From: JADCGM01 sp943368345
GTDB lineage: Bacteria; Pseudomonadota; Alphaproteobacteria; Sphingomonadales; Sphingomonadaceae
Direction of reading: 5' to 3'
NCBI GenBank assembly: GCA_943368345.1
Contig: CALRKY020000037.1
Coordinates: 1-24,941, forward strand
Length of the DNA stretch: 24,941 nucleotides
Positions 21,739-24,941 of this stretch are shown in pieces (position 1 is the stretch's first letter; each line of letters starts with the position of its first letter). The notes below the pieces were generated by a model. It saw only the letters and a list, made by a program, of their open reading frames with translations. It searched no databases and was not told the origin of the DNA. The position numbers and the translations under genes are program-made.

Positions 21739-23730
21739 GTGATCCAGGCCATCGTCTTTCTGCCGCTGCTGGCGGCGCTCATTGCGGGGCTCGGCCAATA
21801 TTGGCTGGGGCGTACGCTGTCGAAGGCGCTGACCACGGCCGCCGTGCTATTGGGCGCGGTCCTGTCCTGGCTGCTGTTCCTCGACGATGCGCTGCTGGCG
21901 AAGGCCAGCGTCGTGCAGGTGCTGCCGTGGATCCAATCCGGTGACCTGACCATTGATTGGGCGCTCCGGGTTGACCGGCTGACGGCGGTGATGCTGGTCG
22001 TCGTCAACAGCGTGTCGGCGCTCGTCCACCTGTATAGCTGGGGCTATATGGAGGAAGACCCGGATCAGCCCCGCTTCTTCGCCTATCTGTCGCTGTTCAC
22101 CTTCGCGATGCTGATGCTGGTGACCGCCAACAATCTGGTGCAGATGTTCTTTGGGTGGGAAGGCGTCGGACTCGCCTCCTACCTGCTCATCGGCTTTTGG
22201 TACAAAAAGCCGAGTGCCAATGCGGCGGCGATCAAGGCATTCGTGGTCAACCGGGTCGGCGATTTCGGCTTCTCGCTCGGGATTTTCGCGACCTTCCTGG
22301 TGTTCGGCACCATCGATATTTCCACGATCAACGCGACGGCAGCGAGCTTCACCGGCGACAGCTTTGAATTTCTGGGTCAGCAGGTCGACATCATGACGAC
22401 GCTGTGCCTGCTGCTGTTTGTCGGGGCGATGGGCAAGTCGGCGCAGCTTGGCCTGCACACCTGGCTGCCGGACGCGATGGAAGGCCCAACCCCGGTGTCG
22501 GCACTGATCCATGCCGCAACGATGGTCACCGCCGGGGTGTTCATGGTCTGCCGCCTGTCCCCGATGTTTGAGGCGGCGCCTGATGCGCTGACGGTCGTCA
22601 CCTATGTCGGGGCAGCTACCGCGCTGTTCGCGGCAACCGTTGCCACCGTCCAGACCGACATCAAGCGGGTGATCGCCTATTCGACCTGCTCCCAGCTCGG
22701 GTACATGTTCTTTGCGGCTGGCGTCGGGGCTTACGGCGTGTCGATGTTTCATCTGTTCACCCACGCCTTTTTCAAGGCGCTGCTGTTCCTCGCCGCCGGG
22801 TCGGTGATCCACGCCATGCACCACGAACAGGACATGCGGCATTACGGCAGCCTGCGCCGGGACATTCCGATCACCTTCGCCGTGATGGTCATTGGCACCC
22901 TGGCGATCACCGGCGTGTTCCCGTTCGCTGGCTATTATTCCAAGGACGCCATTCTGGAAGCCGCTTTCGCCAGCGGGGTAGAGGCCGGCTATGTCGCCTT
23001 TGCCGTCGGCATTTTCGCGGCGCTTCTCACCAGCTTCTATTCGTGGCGGCTGATGTTCCTGACCTTCTTCGGGAAACCGCGCTGGGCAGGTAGCGAGCAT
23101 ATCCAGCACAGCACCCATCATGACGAGGCGCATCCCGATCCCAACGCCCATCTTCATGCCCCGGGCACGCTCGGCTATCATCCGCATGAAAGCCCGTGGT
23201 CGATGCTGCTGCCGCTCCTCCTGTTGGCGACCGGCGCGGTTCTGGCCGGACTGGTCTGGCATCATGATTTCGCCAGCCCTGAATCCGGAGAATTCTGGGC
23301 CGGATCGCTGGTGGTGCGGGAACCGCTGCTGGAGGCGATGCACCATGTTCCGGCCTGGGTGATCTATTCGCCAGCAGTTGCCTGGATCGTTGGTCTGTTG
23401 TTGGCTCTGAACTCTTACATGTGGCGACCCGGTATCCCGGCGGCCTTTGTCCGGCAGTTCCACACGCTGCATGACTTCCTGATGCACAAATGGTATTTTG
23501 ACGAACTGTATGACGCGATCTTCGTGCGTCCGGCGTTCGCACTTGGCCGGTTTCTCTGGAAGCGCGGCGATGTCGGCACGATTGACCGCTTCGGTCCGGA
23601 CGGACTGTCCGGAATGGTGGCAGGCGCTGCGGTCAGCGCCCGCAAATTCCAGACTGGCTATGTTTACACCTACGCCCTGGTGATGCTGATCGGTGTTGCC
23701 GGTGCGGCCTCCTGGCTGATGTTCCGCTGA
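21739..23730 (+). CDS. nuoL: NADH-quinone oxidoreductase subunit L
   Basis: Distal proton-pumping antiporter-like subunit (ND5 homologue), 663 residues with many membrane helices and, by family, a long lateral helix near the C-terminus. Key residues are Glu141 in FFGWEGVGLASYLLIGFW and Lys233 in GAMGKSAQLGLHTWLPDAM, followed by EGPTPVSALIHAATMVTAG. A histidine-rich loop with nine His lies at about 454-483. The start is GTG 21739, matching the usual short N-terminus before the first helix. The stop shares one base with the nuoM ATG. Confidence 0.97.
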   Translation: MIQAIVFLPLLAALIAGLGQYWLGRTLSKALTTAAVLLGAVLSWLLFLDDALLAKASVVQVLPWIQSGDLTIDWALRVDRLTAVMLVVVNSVSALVHLYSWGYMEEDPDQPRFFAYLSLFTFAMLMLVTANNLVQMFFGWEGVGLASYLLIGFWYKKPSANAAAIKAFVVNRVGDFGFSLGIFATFLVFGTIDISTINATAASFTGDSFEFLGQQVDIMTTLCLLLFVGAMGKSAQLGLHTWLPDAMEGPTPVSALIHAATMVTAGVFMVCRLSPMFEAAPDALTVVTYVGAATALFAATVATVQTDIKRVIAYSTCSQLGYMFFAAGVGAYGVSMFHLFTHAFFKALLFLAAGSVIHAMHHEQDMRHYGSLRRDIPITFAVMVIGTLAITGVFPFAGYYSKDAILEAAFASGVEAGYVAFAVGIFAALLTSFYSWRLMFLTFFGKPRWAGSEHIQHSTHHDEAHPDPNAHLHAPGTLGYHPHESPWSMLLPLLLLATGAVLAGLVWHHDFASPESGEFWAGSLVVREPLLEAMHHVPAWVIYSPAVAWIVGLLLALNSYMWRPGIPAAFVRQFHTLHDFLMHKWYFDELYDAIFVRPAFALGRFLWKRGDVGTIDRFGPDGLSGMVAGAAVSARKFQTGYVYTYALVMLIGVAGAASWLMFR

Positions 23731-24941
23731 TGTTATCGCTTCTCATCCTGTTGCCGCTGGCTGCGGCGCTGCTGATCCTCGCTGTTGCCGGGGCTGAACG
23801 GGCGCGCTGGATCGCGCTGGTGACCACCGTTTTTGAATTCGGCCTCGGCGGCATGCTGTGGGCGGGCTATGACAATGACGGCGCGCGCTTCCAGTTTGTC
23901 GAGAAACTCGATCTGTTCGCGCCCTATTTCAGCTGGCACCTCGGCATTGACGGGATTGCCCTGCTGCTGATCATGCTGAGCGTGTTCCTGATGCCGATTT
24001 GCATCCTTGCCAGCTGGTCGAGCATCGAAAAACGCGTGCCGGAATATATGGCGGCATTCCTGCTGATGGAATCGCTGATGATCGGGGTATTCGCCTCGCT
24101 CGACCTGTTCCTGTTCTACGTGTTTTTCGAAGGGGGCCTGATCCCGATGTACCTGATCATCGGGATATGGGGCGGGGCGCGGCGCATCTACGCCAGCTAT
24201 AAATTCTTCCTCTACACGCTGCTCGGTTCGGTGCTGATGCTGCTGGCGATGATGTACATGGTGAATGTCGCCGGCACGACCAACATTGCTACGCTTCTGA
24301 CCCATGATTTCGACCCCGAGGTTCAGACCTGGCTGTGGCTCGCCTTCTTCGCCAGCTTTGCGGTCAAGATGCCGATGTGGCCGTTCCACACCTGGCTGCC
24401 CGACGCCCATGTCGAGGCCCCGACCGCCGGGTCGGTGATCCTTGCCGGGGTGTTGTTGAAACTTGGTGGCTACGGCTTCCTGCGCTTTTCGCTGCCGATG
24501 TTTCCGGATGCCTCGCATCAGCTGGTCTGGATCGTCTTTGCGCTGTCGATGATTGCCGTCGTCTACACCTCGCTGGTTGCGCTGGTGCAGGAGGATATGA
24601 AGAAGCTCATCGCCTATTCCTCCGTCGCACACATGGCCTTCGTGACCGCCGGGTTGTTCGCCCTGAACACGCAGGGGATCGAAGGGTCGATCATCACCAT
24701 GCTCAGCCACGGTGTGGTGTCGGGGGCGTTGTTCCTGTGCGTTGGCGTGGTTTACGACCGGCTGCACACCCGGGAGATTGCACGCTACGGCGGGCTTGCG
24801 GCCAACATGCCAAAATTTGCACTGATGTTCATGCTGTTCACCATGGCCTCGGTCGGCCTGCCCGGGACCAGCGGTTTCGTGGGGGAATTTCTCGTGCTGA
24901 TCGGGGCTTACAAGGCCTCCAGCTGGATGACGCTGGTGATC
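23730..24941 (+). CDS. nuoM: NADH-quinone oxidoreductase subunit M (3' end outside window)
   Basis: Antiporter-like proton-pumping subunit (ND4 homologue). The first 404 codons are present and the frame is open to the window edge. The pump residues are visible: Glu134 in FYVFFEGGLIPMY, Lys213 in FAVKMPMWPFHTWLPDAH followed by VEAPTAGSVILAG, and Lys244 in VLLKLGGYG. GTSGFVGEF (379-387) marks a late helix. The ATG at 23730 overlaps the nuoL stop (TGATG). The remaining roughly 100 residues, and presumably nuoN, lie beyond the window. Confidence 0.97.
   Translation, partial: MLSLLILLPLAAALLILAVAGAERARWIALVTTVFEFGLGGMLWAGYDNDGARFQFVEKLDLFAPYFSWHLGIDGIALLLIMLSVFLMPICILASWSSIEKRVPEYMAAFLLMESLMIGVFASLDLFLFYVFFEGGLIPMYLIIGIWGGARRIYASYKFFLYTLLGSVLMLLAMMYMVNVAGTTNIATLLTHDFDPEVQTWLWLAFFASFAVKMPMWPFHTWLPDAHVEAPTAGSVILAGVLLKLGGYGFLRFSLPMFPDASHQLVWIVFALSMIAVVYTSLVALVQEDMKKLIAYSSVAHMAFVTAGLFALNTQGIEGSIITMLSHGVVSGALFLCVGVVYDRLHTREIARYGGLAANMPKFALMFMLFTMASVGLPGTSGFVGEFLVLIGAYKASSWMTLVI

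Noticed and set aside
21847..23487. 546-codon minus-strand frame antisense to nuoL
   Set aside because: Gln/Arg/His-rich shadow translation with no domain; nuoL is certain on the plus strand.

Overview
This 24.9 kb window looks like a chromosomal segment of an alphaproteobacterium, most likely a member of the Sphingomonadales. The reasons are the high GC content, separate nuoC and nuoD genes, a NuoG without the extra N7 cluster cysteines, a homologue of the mitochondrial complex I subunit NDUFS4, and a LexA box of the alphaproteobacterial type. The genus call is inference; no rRNA is present. No insertion sequence, prophage or CRISPR array was seen.

Layout. Positions 1-1469 (minus strand) hold lepB-rnc-era, overlapping by 4 bases at each junction, with era cut off by the window edge. 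Divergent from lepB are pgi and a fused membrane/AhpD-like protein (1529-4003). These converge on a serine beta-lactamase-like hydrolase (4010-5218, minus). Positions 5219-5805 have no convincing protein gene. They hold a DnaA-box-like site, a roughly 300-base tract almost free of T on the plus strand, and a strong intrinsic terminator at 5691-5722, so this may be an RNA gene. Then follow the NDUFS4 homologue, tRNA-Arg(UCU), a cyclophilin, thiE and efp, a REP-like inverted pair, and an inositol-phosphatase-family gene. Next come a membrane-anchored winged-helix regulator and a secreted alpha/beta hydrolase, separated by three 10-base tandem repeats. Two tandem paralogues of unknown function (11046-11740, minus) sit behind a promoter overlapped by a LexA box.

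The right half (12028-24941, plus) is the respiratory complex I operon nuoABCDEFGHIJKLM, cut off inside nuoM. It is tightly packed; most junctions overlap by 1-11 bases. Three small ORFs of 66, 63 and 58 codons lie at the D/E, E/F and H/I junctions. Each overlaps its neighbours by stop/start overlaps (4 bases at five of the six junctions, 11 at the other), and each encodes a short double-membrane-span protein with a basic tail. They are the best candidates here for undescribed parts: possible accessory subunits or assembly factors of complex I.

How the genes work together: nuoA-M build the NADH:quinone oxidoreductase, and the NDUFS4 homologue is a known type of accessory subunit of that enzyme. 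lepB, rnc and era serve protein export, RNA processing and ribosome maturation. efp, the tRNA and the cyclophilin serve translation and folding. The regulator/hydrolase pair and the SOS-type paralogue pair look like accessory modules.
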